Origin: Paramecium tetraurelia
Lineage: Eukaryota; Ciliophora; Oligohymenophorea; Peniculida; Parameciidae
Direction of reading: 5' to 3'
Assembly: GCF_000165425.1 (NCBI RefSeq)
Contig: NW_001798967.1
Location: forward strand, 531,657 to 595,656
DNA: 64,000 bases
Shown here one piece after another: positions 11,866 through 25,463 of this stretch. Made by a program: the position numbers and the translations under genes. Below the pieces are notes generated by a model. It ran no database searches. It saw nothing but the letters and a program-made list of their open reading frames with translations, and had not been told where the DNA came from. Each line of letters starts with the position of its first letter. The first letter of the stretch is position 1.

Positions 11866-12516
11866 TCACAAGTAAGGAAATTATAATAATTATGACATAC
11901 TTCTGCTTACATCTGGTTACTTTTCTACTCTTAATGCATTTATCATAGGTGACAAAGATCTTGAGTTTCTTGATTTGCTAGAGGCAAAGCTGAAAGTTAC
12001 AGTACGCGAGCTTTTATTCTTATAGAAACTATTATAGGATGGAATTTGTAATTTTGCGTGAGATTTGAGAATACTTTTTGGCTATTCGAATTTTTACAGT
12101 GAAACCTTTTTATTTCTTTTTTTTAATTAATTATGTTTCTGACCTCTAAGGATCACATCGTTGTTGTTTTAATGATGTTTAGACATCTATTGTTATTGAT
12201 GATTCTGATGAATCTCATAGTTGTCATCTATATGACATAAAGAAGGGCATTAAATTAAGTTCAATCGATTAATTTCCTCAATTGTTGACCCTAGTTTAAC
12301 CTTTCTTGTGCTCTGATTTCTATCTATATCAGGCTAGAAGTCCAAAATAAACTCACTTTTATAAAAGTCTTCTTCAAAAGTATCCAAGTTTTATGTCAAA
12401 TTTTAAATACTAGGTACTAAAATCAATTTGTTAGGACAACTCAAGCGAGGATATCCAATTATTTTAATAATTTTTGCTCTCTAATCTTCTTATTTATGAA
12501 TACAAATATTCCCCAT
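11866..12516 (-). CDS. Unknown basic protein with N-myristoylation motif
   Basis: An uninterrupted 216-codon frame from Met to TGA 11866-11868. It begins MGNICIHK: Gly2 with small/uncharged residues and a Cys at position 5 is a typical myristoylation plus palmitoylation signal, so membrane attachment is inferred. The body has DTFEEDFYKSEFILDFQPD, a His/Gln/Asn-rich stretch, and a Ser/Arg/Lys-rich C-terminal half (SSKSRNSRSLSP) that looks disordered and phosphorylatable. No catalytic domain is recognised. No intron is needed. Confidence 0.6.
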
Positions 12517-12982
12517 TAAAATTAATTTAATGCAATATCATAAATAAAATGTAAATTTCCTTTATAGAGGTACGATAGATTTCCAGAAACTCAATCCGCA
12601 ATATAACGATAATAATTTTATTAGTATTTCGATCAAAAACCAATCTCAACATTTTCTGTTAAATAATAATATTGGAAATATAATTAAAATCACTGGGTTT
12701 TTAAATAAATTAATAAAGAAGTAAACAAGTTATATTAAGAATTTGATGATATTTGATTTAAAATTAAAAAATAGTTAATTCCCTTAATAATTTCTACAGT
12801 ATCAATCACCTTCAACCCACCAATTTGTAACAATACGATTTGATGAATTGTTGTCTATTTCAACATTGTTTTTAAAATTTCAGCTTAGAATTGATAAAAT
12901 ATGAAAAATAGATGACGTAAATTGAATAGTTAATAAAAATAAATATTAATAATATAATTAATATTTACATATAAATTACTTA
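12517..12982. other. Divergent intergenic region
   Basis: 466 bp between two divergent starts. It is AT-rich, without a recognisable gene; promoters of both neighbours must lie here but no motif stands out. Confidence 0.5.
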
Positions 12983-15146
12983 ATGGAAGCGAAAAATAAA
13001 ACTAAACCAAAATCTACTAAATAGAAAGCAAAACTATAGTAAATAATGGCAATTAGTTTTGAAAATCTCTAGAAAAAGAGTAGTCCTTCTGACAATCAGA
13101 AACCAGTGATTTAAGAGGAACAAGAGGAATCAGCGCAATAGTTTTAGAAAATTTCGGAGGATGAATATTAAAATTAATTAGATGCTTATTATCAAGAATA
13201 AAACAAAAGATTTTCGTTTAGTTAGCCCATGCCTGATTTGTATTAAGTGTAATTGCAATAATAACAATAACAATATTAACAATTGTTGAATAAATAATAA
13301 GATGTTACTCCAGTGTCACCTAAGTATAAGCAATCCTAAAATCAAAATTAGTCTCAACAAGTTTATAGGTAATAATAGCAACAAGAATAGAATATCAATG
13401 AATCACATTTAACTAATATAACTTAGTAAAGTCCTGTGTTTATTCCGCAATTACCTATTAATTAAGTGTTCTAGTAATAATTGGATAGAAGTACTAAAAA
13501 ATCAAGTCATCAGCATGAGGAGTTATTCTAAATTAACTCATAATTGGATGATAGTCAAGACATACCATAAATGAAAAAGATGTCCATAAAATCTGAACAT
13601 ATTAAAAAATAATCAAGATAAAATAATTCTAATACAAATAATATAAGTAACATTTTAGATAATTTTCTGAGTCATAGATAAAAAATAACTGATTAATCAG
13701 GACTCTATTAATCAGAATTATTTGAGTAACCTTAATTATAGCATTTTGGTGGAGGTTAAAATGAGTAATCTGTAATTCAATAATAATCTCTTTTATAATC
13801 TATACATAATGATACAATGGAAATTGTTAAAGAACAGATATAACAATGTCATTTCGATGATATTTATTAAAATGCAAGAAAAGACTCATCAATGTAGAAG
13901 TCTCTTGTGAATGACAAAGATGAAGAAGACTTAGATAACTTATTATAAGATCTGTATGAATGCACAACTAAATAAATACCAAAGTAAGTTATTGAGTCAA
14001 ATCCGAAATTAGTAAACTAATAAGCTTAGGAAGTAATGAGCAATGTGTTTGAAAAGGTCCCTTAAGAAAAATAACCTTAAAATACTAAACCTGTTCCTTA
14101 TTTGACAGGCAGTAAGATTATAAGTGAATAAAAAAATGACAATTCAAGTCCTGCTTATAAGAATAAATTATAAGATGAAGTTGCCAAATTTTCAACTCAG
14201 GAACAAAAGAAGGTTAGTATTGAAGATTATTTTAATTTGAAACAACAATCATCATAAAACCAATAGAGCAACTAAACTGTTAAAACTCAATAAAATACAA
14301 ACAATTAAGTATTTCATTATTAGTCTATACAAGACAAGTTGAAAAACTCAATATAAGTCAAAGAAGCTGAAATTTAAAATTAAAATTAATAGTAATCCTA
14401 AATGAGCTTCAATACTAAGCCTTTTTAAATAAGTTCTACTGATAGAAATTACAAAGCTAAACAAAGTTTTGGATATGAACTAACATTTCGACAACCCTAA
14501 AAAACATTTACTCACTATTTCACAATACCTTTTTAAATATTCCAAATTGATATAAGAACCAAATTTGAAGAGACTTTCAGAAATCAAAGTGTAAGCTGTT
14601 ACTGATAACAATAAAAGTCATTTCATTTAATGTGAGTAATATGATGCTAAATAATTTAAGGACTTATTAAAAGAAAAAGATTCTGAATTTTTTCAATTGT
14701 GTTCAACAAATTTTATACTATTTTAGCAGGGAGATGCCAATGAGAATAATTCTGCCTGGACAAAATGTTATATGCTATCTGAGAATTTAAAAAGTTATTT
14801 ATTTTCTTTGGGATTTATTGTTGATAATGTAAATCTAGAAAATATCTTAAAAGAAACTTATTTATATTAAGAAAAAAATAGCAAAGATAAATATTAATTA
14901 GACTTAGATGCAGCATACTTTAGCGTGTATCTATCATTTAAATTGATTTATCCTGATTGTGATAAATTAATGGAGGTTGTAAAGTTTTTCTCAGATTCAG
15001 AAACAAATTTAATTGAAGTATCAACAGCGAAACTAGTATTAAATAAAATGATGGATGAAAAGTAGATTAATAATGTTTTTAAATGGCCAGACTCCTCTAT
15101 CAAATATGATTAATTATTTAAAGTGTTAACTTTGTTACCTTATTGA
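12983..15146 (+). CDS. Large Gln-rich protein with a folded C-terminal part, unknown
   Basis: Starts MEAKNKTKPKSTKQKAK and remains open for about 480 codons of Gln/Asn/Ser-rich, probably disordered sequence with poly-Q runs written mostly as TAA and CAA. A 34-bp intron near 14432-14465 then joins a region of normal composition (about 220 residues: LDMNQHFDNPKKHLLTISQY, NNSAWTKCYMLSENLKSYLF, DAAYFSVYLSFKLIYPDCDK) ending at TGA 15144-15146. The C-terminal part is helical and contains conserved-looking Trp, Cys and Pro residues, but no family is recognised. The splice is chosen because it is the one consistent with both frames; other junctions were shorter than usual Paramecium introns. Confidence 0.6.
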
Positions 15147-15231
15147 TAGTAGTATTATTATTATTAATCATATAAGATGATGATCAATTGAATTCATTTT
15201 ATCATTAGAAACATATAAATATATAAAATTA

Positions 15232-16611
15232 ATGAAATTATTTGAGGGTCAAGAATAACCAAAGCTCAAATTGAAAATAAATAAGAAGTATGCAAAGAAG
15301 TTTTAGAAGAAAATTAATGGCTAGGATTGGAGAAATTCTAGATTAAGAAGAAAGAAGCGAAGTTTAGATTCCAGAAGAAGAAGAAAATGGAGATTTATTC
15401 AATGACAAAGCAACATAAAAGTTCATCGAAACTCTTGCCAAAATAAAATATAAACATCCAGAAATTTATTGAAATAAAGAGATATTTTAAGAGGAAGATT
15501 TTGATGAGCCTGAAATCAGAGATGAAAAGCTAAAGAAGGTCACTTATACGAAACTCTAAGGTAGGGAGTCAAAGATGAATAAGAGGAATCAGAAGAAGAA
15601 GAAGAACCAAATATTGGCATGACTCCTAATGAAGAATAAATCTAATTAAAAAAAAGGATTTATAGATGCAGAGAAGAATACTACTAATAAAAGAAGGACT
15701 TTTTAAAAGTTAAACAAAAGACAGTTTAAGAAATAGAGGATGAAAATAAAGAATTTGAAAAGCTATTAAAGAATAGAAGCCTGAAGATTAAGAAATATTA
15801 TAAAGGTTTGGGGAAGGAAAGAGAATCGGATGAGATAGATAAATTCCTAAGGAAATATATATTAACAAAAGATTGATTCATATAGATGATATTAATGAAA
15901 TTATTGATTCATTTGAAGACGAAGAGAAATGGATGCCCAATCATTTTAGATGGGACTGCCATGTTTGCGAAGATTATACACTTTGTCAGGATTGTAATCA
16001 ATAACACTCTTAACATAAATTGAAAAGGCTTTAGTTCCTAAAACTTGCAAGCCTCCTAAAACGGAGGAAGGTCAATAATTAATTAGCCCATATAAGTATT
16101 GTAGAGCATGCTAAATTAATACGACTTAAGAAAATGATTATTATGAAAGTAAGTAGGATTATCTATGTGTGGATTGTTTTGAAAAGATAAAAATTAATAG
16201 AGATATGAGTTTGTAGAAGCAGAGATTTTAGACGCTAATAAATTACTTGAAGGAAACCCTGAATGATTAAAAGAAAAACTGCCTTCTAATCTGAAGAATA
16301 TCATTGATGAATACTATAGTTTAGACTTGAGAATGTCGTAGCAGGGGGAATCAAGACTAAATTTAAATATATCAATGTTGAAAAAATAAGATTTTGGATT
16401 GAAAAACGATGATTTGCTTTATGCAGATGTTAAATTATTGAATTAATATGTTTCAATAAGGAAATTGGCTCCATATCTATTAAGATGGGTCAATTAAATT
16501 AAGAAGAATAACGCTGAAAAACCATTCGCTTAAATTAGAAAAAGTACCAAAAGAAATACGAAATTAATTCTTAAAGGAATAGATCCAAGAGAGTTTTAAA
16601 AGCATAAATGA
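15232..16611 (+). pseudogene. KRI1: Degraded copy of ribosome biogenesis gene KRI1
   Basis: KRI1 is a nucleolar protein needed for 40S assembly. Its blocks appear in order but in different frames: KLKINKKYAKKF; LFNDKATQKFIETLAKIKYK then HPEIY; a Glu-rich tract with MTPNEEQIQLKK; DFLKVKQKTVQEIEDE; FLRKYILTK; FRWDCHVCEDYTLCQDC; LPSNLKNIIDEYYSLD; ENVVAGGIKTKFKYINVEK; and DFGLKNDDLLYADVKLLNQY near the end. Joining them needs roughly eight disruptions: several one- or two-base shifts, an in-frame TGA at 15470-15472, an A8 tract at 15648-15655 where one extra A displaces GFIDAE, and a TGA at 15874-15876. No set of 18-35 bp introns repairs them all. Otherwise the protein is well preserved, so loss looks recent, as expected for an ohnologue after whole-genome duplication. 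Confidence 0.8.
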
Positions 16612-17018
16612 ATCAAAATAACAAGTCTAATTAGAAGTGGAATATGTAGTAGAAAATACACCCCTGTAGGTTAATTCGAAGTGACTTAAAACTTATGGAG
16701 TGTGATTTTATATATTTGTGTTGTTAATAGTACTTAGAGTTCTATTATTATTATTCACATTCTGATCATCATGGTAGTCAATTCGAGTTTAGGTTGTATA
16801 ATTTAGTAAGATAGTATATAATGAATAATCACTTATAAATGAGTAAGATAATAGATTCATTTTTAAATTAGTATTCATAAAAAAAATGGTTTTTTTAAAA
16901 TATTATATTCTCATGGTGTAGAAAGGGTTTCAAAATATTGAAGGATGAATTTAATAGCATTATTGACTACCAAGACTACCTAAAGATCCTATTATTAAAA
17001 ACACTATATAATGATTAT
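16612..17018. other. Spacer between KRI1 remnant and kinase
   Basis: About 400 bp, AT-rich, convergent context. No gene or RNA was seen; the short open frames here are not protein-like. Confidence 0.45.
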
Positions 17019-18376
<1,358 letters not shown>

Positions 18377-18539
18377 TTCTGGTATTACTAAAAATAAATA
18401 TGATTAGCATTATTAAAATAGCTGACTATTTATATAATAATTTATGAATCATAATTAAAATTGTTAAATTTTATAATAATCTTTAGATTTTAATAAAATG
18501 TGCAATTAAATCTTTTAATGAGTATAATTATATGAACTA

Positions 18540-18830
18540 TCAAAGGGAGCACTTGAATCTAATATCTCTATTGGGAATTTGATTGGTGGATTGGGATGTC
18601 CACTTCAAATAATTGAGTAATTCTTTATCCTCTTGTCGAATGATATTGCCAATGACTAGCCATTAGCTCTTTGGTCCATCGAACTCCTATTTGTTGAGAA
18701 ATATAGTGTAGGTTTAATCAACTTCTCCAGATTCAATGTTCCTCTTCTATCCGATGGCTCCAAATTGAGTGTGTAACTGGTTGATTTCTGATTTCCACTT
18801 CTTATTCACAATTGGACTTGTAATTTCCAT
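18540..18830 (-). CDS. Small protein, unknown
   Basis: A 96-codon intron-free frame, MEITSPIVNKKWKSEINQLH to DIRFKCSL then TGA. It contains Trp, Cys and well-mixed residues (EFDGPKSQWLVIGNIIRQED) unlike random AT-rich translation. It sits upstream of the kinase on the same strand. It could instead be a 5' exon of the kinase gene, but no normal-sized intron joins the two frames. No domain recognised. Confidence 0.5.
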
Positions 18831-19043
18831 TTTTGATTCAGAAATGTGACTCATTCTGAAATCTTAAATTTCTTATATATTGTGACAAGATTTTGGAGTT
18901 GAGTCACATTGCAATTAGAATGACAAGTAACCTTTTTCAATTCCGTCAACTTTCACATCGCAATATAAAATTTAAGCAACAACATAATTTAATAAGAACA
19001 GAATTATCATTTTTATTTAGAATAAATTTTATTTTGTCAGTTT

Positions 19044-20254
19044 ATGCAAGACATTCGCTAAATGAGGTAAAAATATGAAACCTTAAAACAATCGAATCCT
19101 AACACTCCCAAGAAATGCCTCACTCCTTCCATATCAGCTCAATATGTTAAAACTAGTCCAGGTTTATAGATGACTCCTCCCTCGAATCCAAAACTTAAGA
19201 AAGTTTGCAATAATTGTCTGAATCGATCACTCATGAGACAGAAGGAGTGCAGAGTGTAATAGGAACGATAGGAAGATCAGGTAATTATAATCTCATTGAT
19301 CAATTAGAAATTGTACTAATAAGTCAAATAATCGATAGATCAAGAAAATCAATATAGGGATTAGTTGGCTGAAGAAAATAGAAGGAAATTCTTCACTTAT
19401 CACAAGATTAATGGGGATTTAATACAATAGCATCAATAGAGAGTTAAAACTGAATAATCTAATGAGAAAGCCGAAGTAGCTAACTTCTTCAAATAGTTAG
19501 AAAGGGATGAATATCTTCACAAGATTAAGAAATAAGAAAAGAAGGAATTATTGCAATAATATTATCTGAGAGATCTTAAAAATTAAATATCATTTAAGGA
19601 AGAAGAAAAGTTTCAATAAAAGTTATAAAACAACAAATCTGACATCATAGAGTCTTAGTATTGGACCTAATTGGAGAGTGAGCAAATTCATAGTCAATAA
19701 ATTAAAGCCCAATAGTAACGGTAGATGATAAACTATTGGAAATACACATTAGGGGAAAAACAGAAATTGAAACAGGAACAGGAAGAAATGAATAAAATGG
19801 AATAGGAACAACTCAAGTATGTACAAAAAAGCAATGAGAAATTGAATAAAGCAGCTGAATTAGCAAAAAAGCAATAGATGGAACAATTCAAATAAGAAAT
19901 CTAATATCAAGTTAAAATTAATGAATAAAAAAGAAAAGATGAGGAAAACAAAAAATAACAGGAATATTACACTATGATTTAATACAAACAATAAGAAGAA
20001 TAACGTGAAAAATAAAAGTAACTGGATAAATCCATGGAGAAATAGGCCCTTATTAAAGAGATTGAGTAGTAGATTATTTTTAAGGTAAATATCCTTTAGT
20101 AATGTAGTAAAAAGTATAGAAAGAGCAAAAGGAAAAAGAGTTGAGTCAAAGCGAAAAGAAATTATTGATTTAGGAAGTTCCTATAAAATTGGTCTGCTGT
20201 GATGAATGCAAACATACTTGTCCATCAAAAGTTATTACTAATATATTATAATGA
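19044..20254 (+). CDS. Coiled-coil protein with C-terminal Cys cluster
   Basis: Starts MQDIRQMRQKYETLKQSN, then a short Cys pair (KKVCNNCLNRSL) and about 300 residues of Glu/Lys/Gln heptad-like helix with regular Leu/Ile, strongly predicted as coiled coil. Two introns (27 bp near 19281-19307 and 23 bp near 20084-20106) keep the frame. The last 20 residues hold LVCCDECKHTCPSK, a possible zinc-binding knuckle. Such proteins are often cytoskeletal or basal-body components in ciliates, but that is inference. It ends at TGA 20252-20254, 50 bp before the SET-domain gene. Confidence 0.7.
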
Positions 20255-20304
20255 TAATAATTTTAAATTAATGTAATTGGATGAGAGTAATAAAACAAAG
20301 AAAA

Positions 20305-23300
20305 ATGAGTAGTCCATCCTTAAAGAAACCTCCAAAAACAGAAATGTAATTACCCATAATTATCATGCAAGATAGTTTCTAAATTACAAGGAAATCCTGC
20401 ACGATTATAGGGATTGAAAGATAGTTTCAAATACTTTACATTGTTAAAAAAGAATCAATATTTGGAAAGAAAACAATATAGAGTTAGCAGAGATGAGACA
20501 TTGGTTTGTTCCTGCATAATGTGTCCTGAAGATCAAATATAAAGGTACATTAAATCGTAAAAATAGTCGACCTTAAGGTCCATAATATTCGTATAATTGC
20601 GGTGAGAGATGCTTGAATAGATTCACTTGCACAGAATGTGATGTAGAGTTGTGTCCATGCGCAGAACAATGCAAAAACAGAAGATTTTAGAAACATGATG
20701 ATGCATGTGTATATCCATTACGTTGCGGAGGAAAAGGGATGGGTTTGTTTGCTGGCGAACGTATTTTGAAAGGACAATTCATAATGCAATATGTTGGCGA
20801 GATATTTCAAATAAATAGTGCATTTGGGAGAAGACGAGTGCAGGAATATTCGGTTTGAATTGTGTGTTTATTTTAGAAATCTACATGCACTTATTTAATG
20901 AAACTCAACAATTAAGAAGTTATTGATCCAACATCGAAAGGGAATCTAGCAAGATTTATAAATCACTCTTGTGAGCCAAATTGTATTACTGAGAAATGGA
21001 ATGTGTTAGGTGAAGTATGTATAGGTATATTTGCCATACGAGACATAAATGAGGATGAAGAATTGACCTTTGATTATTAATTTGACGTATTTCATACACC
21101 CTTGACTAAATGTCTCTGTGGAGCTAATAAATGCAAGGGATACTTGGGATTGAAGCCAACTGATGTTACATAAGAAGAGTGGGAAGAACATCTGGAAAAT
21201 ATGGTATGCAAAATATGTCAAACTAAAACACCATAAGATGATGAATAACTATTGTTATGTGATAAATGCAATTGTGGATTCCATTTATTATGTCTTGTAC
21301 CTCCATTGTCATCAGTACCAAAAGATGCTTGGTATTGTTAGGAATGCTAGGATGAGAAAAGAATATTGGCTGAATCTGAAAAAGAGAAAGAAAAAATAGA
21401 AGGCTTATTGTAGTAGAAAGTTAAATAGTTGAATAATGAGAAAAAGAATAAGAAAAAGATGGATTCATCATCTTCTTCAAGTGATTCTGATAGTGAATAT
21501 GATAACAGATATAAGATGATGAAATCTTTAGAGAAATAAACAGTCAGAGAATATTTATAATAGAAATAACATTAATAATAATAAATTAATAAATTAGAGG
21601 AAGATGTCAATTATAATAAAAAAGAAGATTTGGATACTAATACTTCAGATTTACCTCTGACTTCAAAGGGCATCAAATCTACAGGCACTTCATTAAACAA
21701 CTTAGATCAATTTGTTAAACAGTCCTTTGAATTTTAATCACAGAACAGTGGTAAACTATAGTAGATGCAATCTATTGTTGATGTAGCCTAAAAAAAGTTT
21801 GAAGAACAGTATAATGATAATAATGAATTGCAATAATAAATAGAATAGATTCAAGTGTAAAATATCTAAAATATTGATACTAAAAAGGAATGTTTTAAAA
21901 TCAATATTCTTGAATAGAAAGTAGTCAAAAAGAATGCTCCATTAATTTATAAGATTGGAAACAAAATCAGTTTTGAATAAATAGATCAATAATATGCAGA
22001 TTTCTTCAAGAAGGAGAACAACTTGACTGTCATTGGTTCTGTCTAATAGATAAGTATCTTCAGATCAATCCTAATCATGATTGAATAAATTATCAAAGAG
22101 CTGAAGAAAGAACTCGGAATCATAGAAGGGTAGATTAAAGTACCCATTATCTATTTAAAAAGATTAATAATGAAATTGTAATTATTTAATTCTAATTCTT
22201 AATAGCAACAGTTTAGATAAAAAACAAGAAGTTAACATCATATATAATAAATCATTAGCTCATAGTGAAGAGATATTTCCAATGGACAAAGCTACTCCAA
22301 TTAAAATTAAGGGGTCTAAATAGAACATCGAATCAACTGTCCAAGAGATATCAAAAATCTTAAAAACATTATGTGTTTAAAGACTGTATATAAGTAGAAG
22401 TGAAACTAAGACTGTTTAGCAAAACATGTATCATCTAAAATAACATGCTGAGATCCGTATATCGAGAGATTCCGTTTACAATGCAAAAGGCGAACAAACT
22501 TAGAGAGATATCAATCATCCATTCTTTTACATATAGTATAGGGAGAAGGAAGTCTGTTTGATTGGAACTCTTTAACAGATTTAAGATACTAGTAATGCTA
22601 TTAAATTACTTCTGGAATAAGAGACCAATAATGAAAAGGAGATGACTTATTTCACTGTTCTCATTTCTCCACAATATAAGGAGCAATGCAAATAGGTTAA
22701 ATAGAGGATTGAAAAGGATTCTTCTTCTACCAAAGTACTCTTGTTTGAAGCCTCCCATCCTAGAAAGAATATGACGATATTGATATTGTGTTTAAGAAAT
22801 CAGATTAAATAAACAAAGCAAATGTTTTTTGAAATGATTTAAGAGGATTGTCAATTAAAATTGGAATAGTTTTAAGATTAAATGTCTATGTAAATGTGTA
22901 GATATGTTTTTAAATACCTTTAAAATACAATGATGACTAATGATATGGCATTTATGAAGAATTGGGATCTTATTACACCATATTTTTATTAATTCAACAT
23001 TATGAAGTATAGAGAATAGAAATTCGATAATTGGTTTGTTAAACGCTGCTATCCATCCTTACTTAGAGATTATGAAACCTAATTGTATATCTAATATTGT
23101 TTAGGAAAGGAAATCTAAAAGAATTTAACTGATTAGGAGTAAATGTTGAGGAAAAGGAATTTAATCCTATTAACCCGGAAAATTCTAAATGCAATCTTAG
23201 GATTTAAAAGACATCAGCCAGAATAAGCACAAATAGATGGAAACTTTTAATAAGATTCATTTAGAAGATATAACAGTTTCTAAGAAGATGACACTCCTAA

Positions 23301-24014
23301 ATTTTAAAATTTGTCTTTAATTTCATTGATATCTCATACATCATAATTCAGCAAAAAAAGTGATAGATAAAAGGAAAGTAGTGATAACAGTTCTTCTGAT
23401 TCAAGCAATAATTAACATTAAAAAAGATAGAGCAGTTCTGAATCAATGAAAAGTAGAGATTTATCTACTAAATAAAAGCATAAATCTCATCATCATAGAT
23501 ATAACTATAATTAAGAGAGTTCTATTGATAGGTATGATAAATATAAATATGAAAAATCACACAATTATGATAAATCGAAGTAGAAATATAAATATTAGAA
23601 TTATAAATATGAGAGGCCTAGAACTAGTAGAAGATATTATGAAGATAATGATCACTCCAGAAATAGGGGGTATAATAAGAGAAGTAATAATCTAAACTAA
23701 TTTAAGGATCTAGCAGTGAAGGCTCACAAAAATCATAAGATTACAGAAGAAAAAGATAGGAATCTGTAGACTCTGATAAATATAAAAATAGTAAGTATTA
23801 TAGTGGATTTTAATTTGAAAGAAGACATTCCAAGAGTTACAAATATGATTATGAAAGTAGTTTTTTAATTTATTTATTAGAGTCTACAAAAATGCAAGAA
23901 AGCAAAGAAAGATCTCGATCAAGACAAAGAAACAAATCAGATAGTAGCGATGGTTATAGAAGAAGATCTAAATCAACTCATAAATCCAAGAAATACTATA
24001 GGAAGTATTAGTGA
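20305..24014 (+). CDS. SET-domain histone methyltransferase with AWS, post-SET, PHD finger and SR-rich tail
   Basis: Probable H3K36-type lysine methyltransferase. In order: an AWS-like Cys cluster ([40 protein letters not shown]); SET domain with [33 protein letters not shown] (NHSC catalytic motif), [14 protein letters not shown]; post-[16 protein letters not shown]; then a PHD finger ([29 protein letters not shown]). A long Lys/Gln linker and a second mixed region follow, and the last 200 residues are rich in Ser, Arg, Lys and Tyr like an SR protein. Introns near 20544-20565, 20855-20878, 22180-22207, 23683-23705 and 23860-23883 are supported by frame. The first exon joins the AWS only through a 16-bp intron, so the start is uncertain. 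The SET-then-PHD order is reminiscent of ASH1. Confidence 0.87.
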
Positions 24015-24035
24015 AAATTAAATATATAATTTATT

Positions 24036-24722
24036 ATGGATTAAGTTAAGCCAAAAGTATTTTTTGTTTTGGGAGGTACATTCTTTTCGATTAATCAATC
24101 TAGGACCTGGAGCAGGAAAGGGTACTTAAAGTGCAAAAATGGTCGAGAGGTATCATTTTGTTCACTTATCTGCAGGTGACTTATTGAGGGAGGAGGTATT
24201 AAATAATTGTATTTTAAGAGATCTAAAAAAACACAAAATGCTGAATTGATTGAGGAAATCATTAAGAGTGGGTAAATTGTCCCAGTAACTATGATACATA
24301 AATTTCTAGAGTCACATAACAATTAGTTTACTAGAATCAGCCATGCAAGCTAAGGGTCTTGATAAAATGTTTTTAATTGATGGATTCCCCAGAAATTAAG
24401 AGAATTTTGATGTTTGGATTAAATTGATGGGTGATAAGGTGGAATTTAAAAAGTTATTTTATTTTGAATGTGATGAGGAGACCTTAAAAAATAGAATTAA
24501 AATCAGGGCTTAAGAAAGTGGAAGATCAGATGATAATGATGAAACACTTGTTAAAAGATTGAAAACATACAATGAATCTACAAGACCAATTATATGTATA
24601 CATTTATTATAATATAATTAGAACATTTTGATTCCCTTTCACAATGTATCCATATAAAGGCAGACAAACCTATTGAAGAAGTGTTTCAAGAAATTACAAA
24701 GAAGTTAGATGAAATCTTATGA
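24036..24722 (+). CDS. UMP-CMP kinase (adenylate kinase family)
   Basis: Phosphorylates UMP/CMP with ATP. The P-loop reads VLGGPGAGKGTQ once a 28-bp intron is removed inside GG. Next FVHLSAGDLLREE (NMP-binding), a 23-bp intron, LIEEIIKSGQIVP, an intron, ITISLLESAMQAKG, FLIDGFPRNQENFDVW, LFYFECDEETLKNR, ESGRSDDNDETLVKRLKTYN (lid, close to human CMPK1 GRSDDN) and ESTRPII. A fourth intron precedes the C-terminal helix ending KKLDEIL. The short lid and GRSDDN favour UMP-CMP kinase over long-lid adenylate kinases. It starts only 21 bp after the SET gene's stop on the same strand. Confidence 0.92.
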
Positions 24723-24736
24723 TATTATATTTAGTA

Positions 24737-25369
24737 ATGCAAGAAGATTTATTTCTAACCATCAAATATAATCCATTTAATCATATTTTAAGTAAAACTA
24801 GATCTTATCCATTTAATAAATATTGCTTCTTCTCAATCTCTAATAATAATTTTAAACGTCATAATGTTCATTTTATTTACTAAACTTCTAACCATAGAGA
24901 CCTTAACTTGATTGCCTTATTACTCATATTAATTACGAAATTTAAGTTTATGAAAGAATTATTTTAAATTATAATCAAATATTTGAAGAATAATTATAGT
25001 TTAATGATAGGGAATAATTGTTTATTAGAATTAGAAATTCCTCAATTAATAAATATAAATTGAAAAGCTCTCAGCGATTATTTAAAATAAGCTAAAATTA
25101 CAATTGAATATCCTGTTTTGAAAATGAATTAATTGTATAAGGCAATAATTACTTAAGAAGAAATCATTTATGATGCTCTATTAAAACATATTATTATCTT
25201 TTGAGACTATGAAAGTTATTATATGAGCGAAAAACAGAAGACAAGATTATTTTGATTTTTGAAACAAAAGTGTTCTGAAATGAAAAATAGAGAAAATATC
25301 TAGTATTAATGTACAGCTTATCTATTTAAATAGATTAAGCTATTTTTAACATATAACCTGAATTATTGA
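24737..25369 (+). pseudogene. ORF interrupted by three in-frame TGA codons, unknown
   Basis: From ATG 24737 one frame reads MQEDLFLTIKYNPFNHI and continues past TGAs at 25061-25063, 25202-25204 and 25253-25255 to a TGA at 25367-25369 with no frameshift. The stretches between the TGAs look like real protein (KALSDYLKQAKITIEYPVLK, DYESYYMSEKQKTRLF, FLKQKCSEMKNRENI). TGA is a stop in Paramecium, so this is best read as a decayed gene in which Trp (TGG) codons became TGA. A spliced gene is possible but no introns of normal size remove the three TGAs. AT-rich sequence is often open by chance, so confidence is modest. Confidence 0.4.
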
Positions 25370-25463
25370 TTTAAATCAATCTTACAGATTTCTAATTTTA
25401 TTTTAATTATAGATTTGAATTGCAGATTTACATTTAAATTCCTCTTCATAAAATATTATGATA

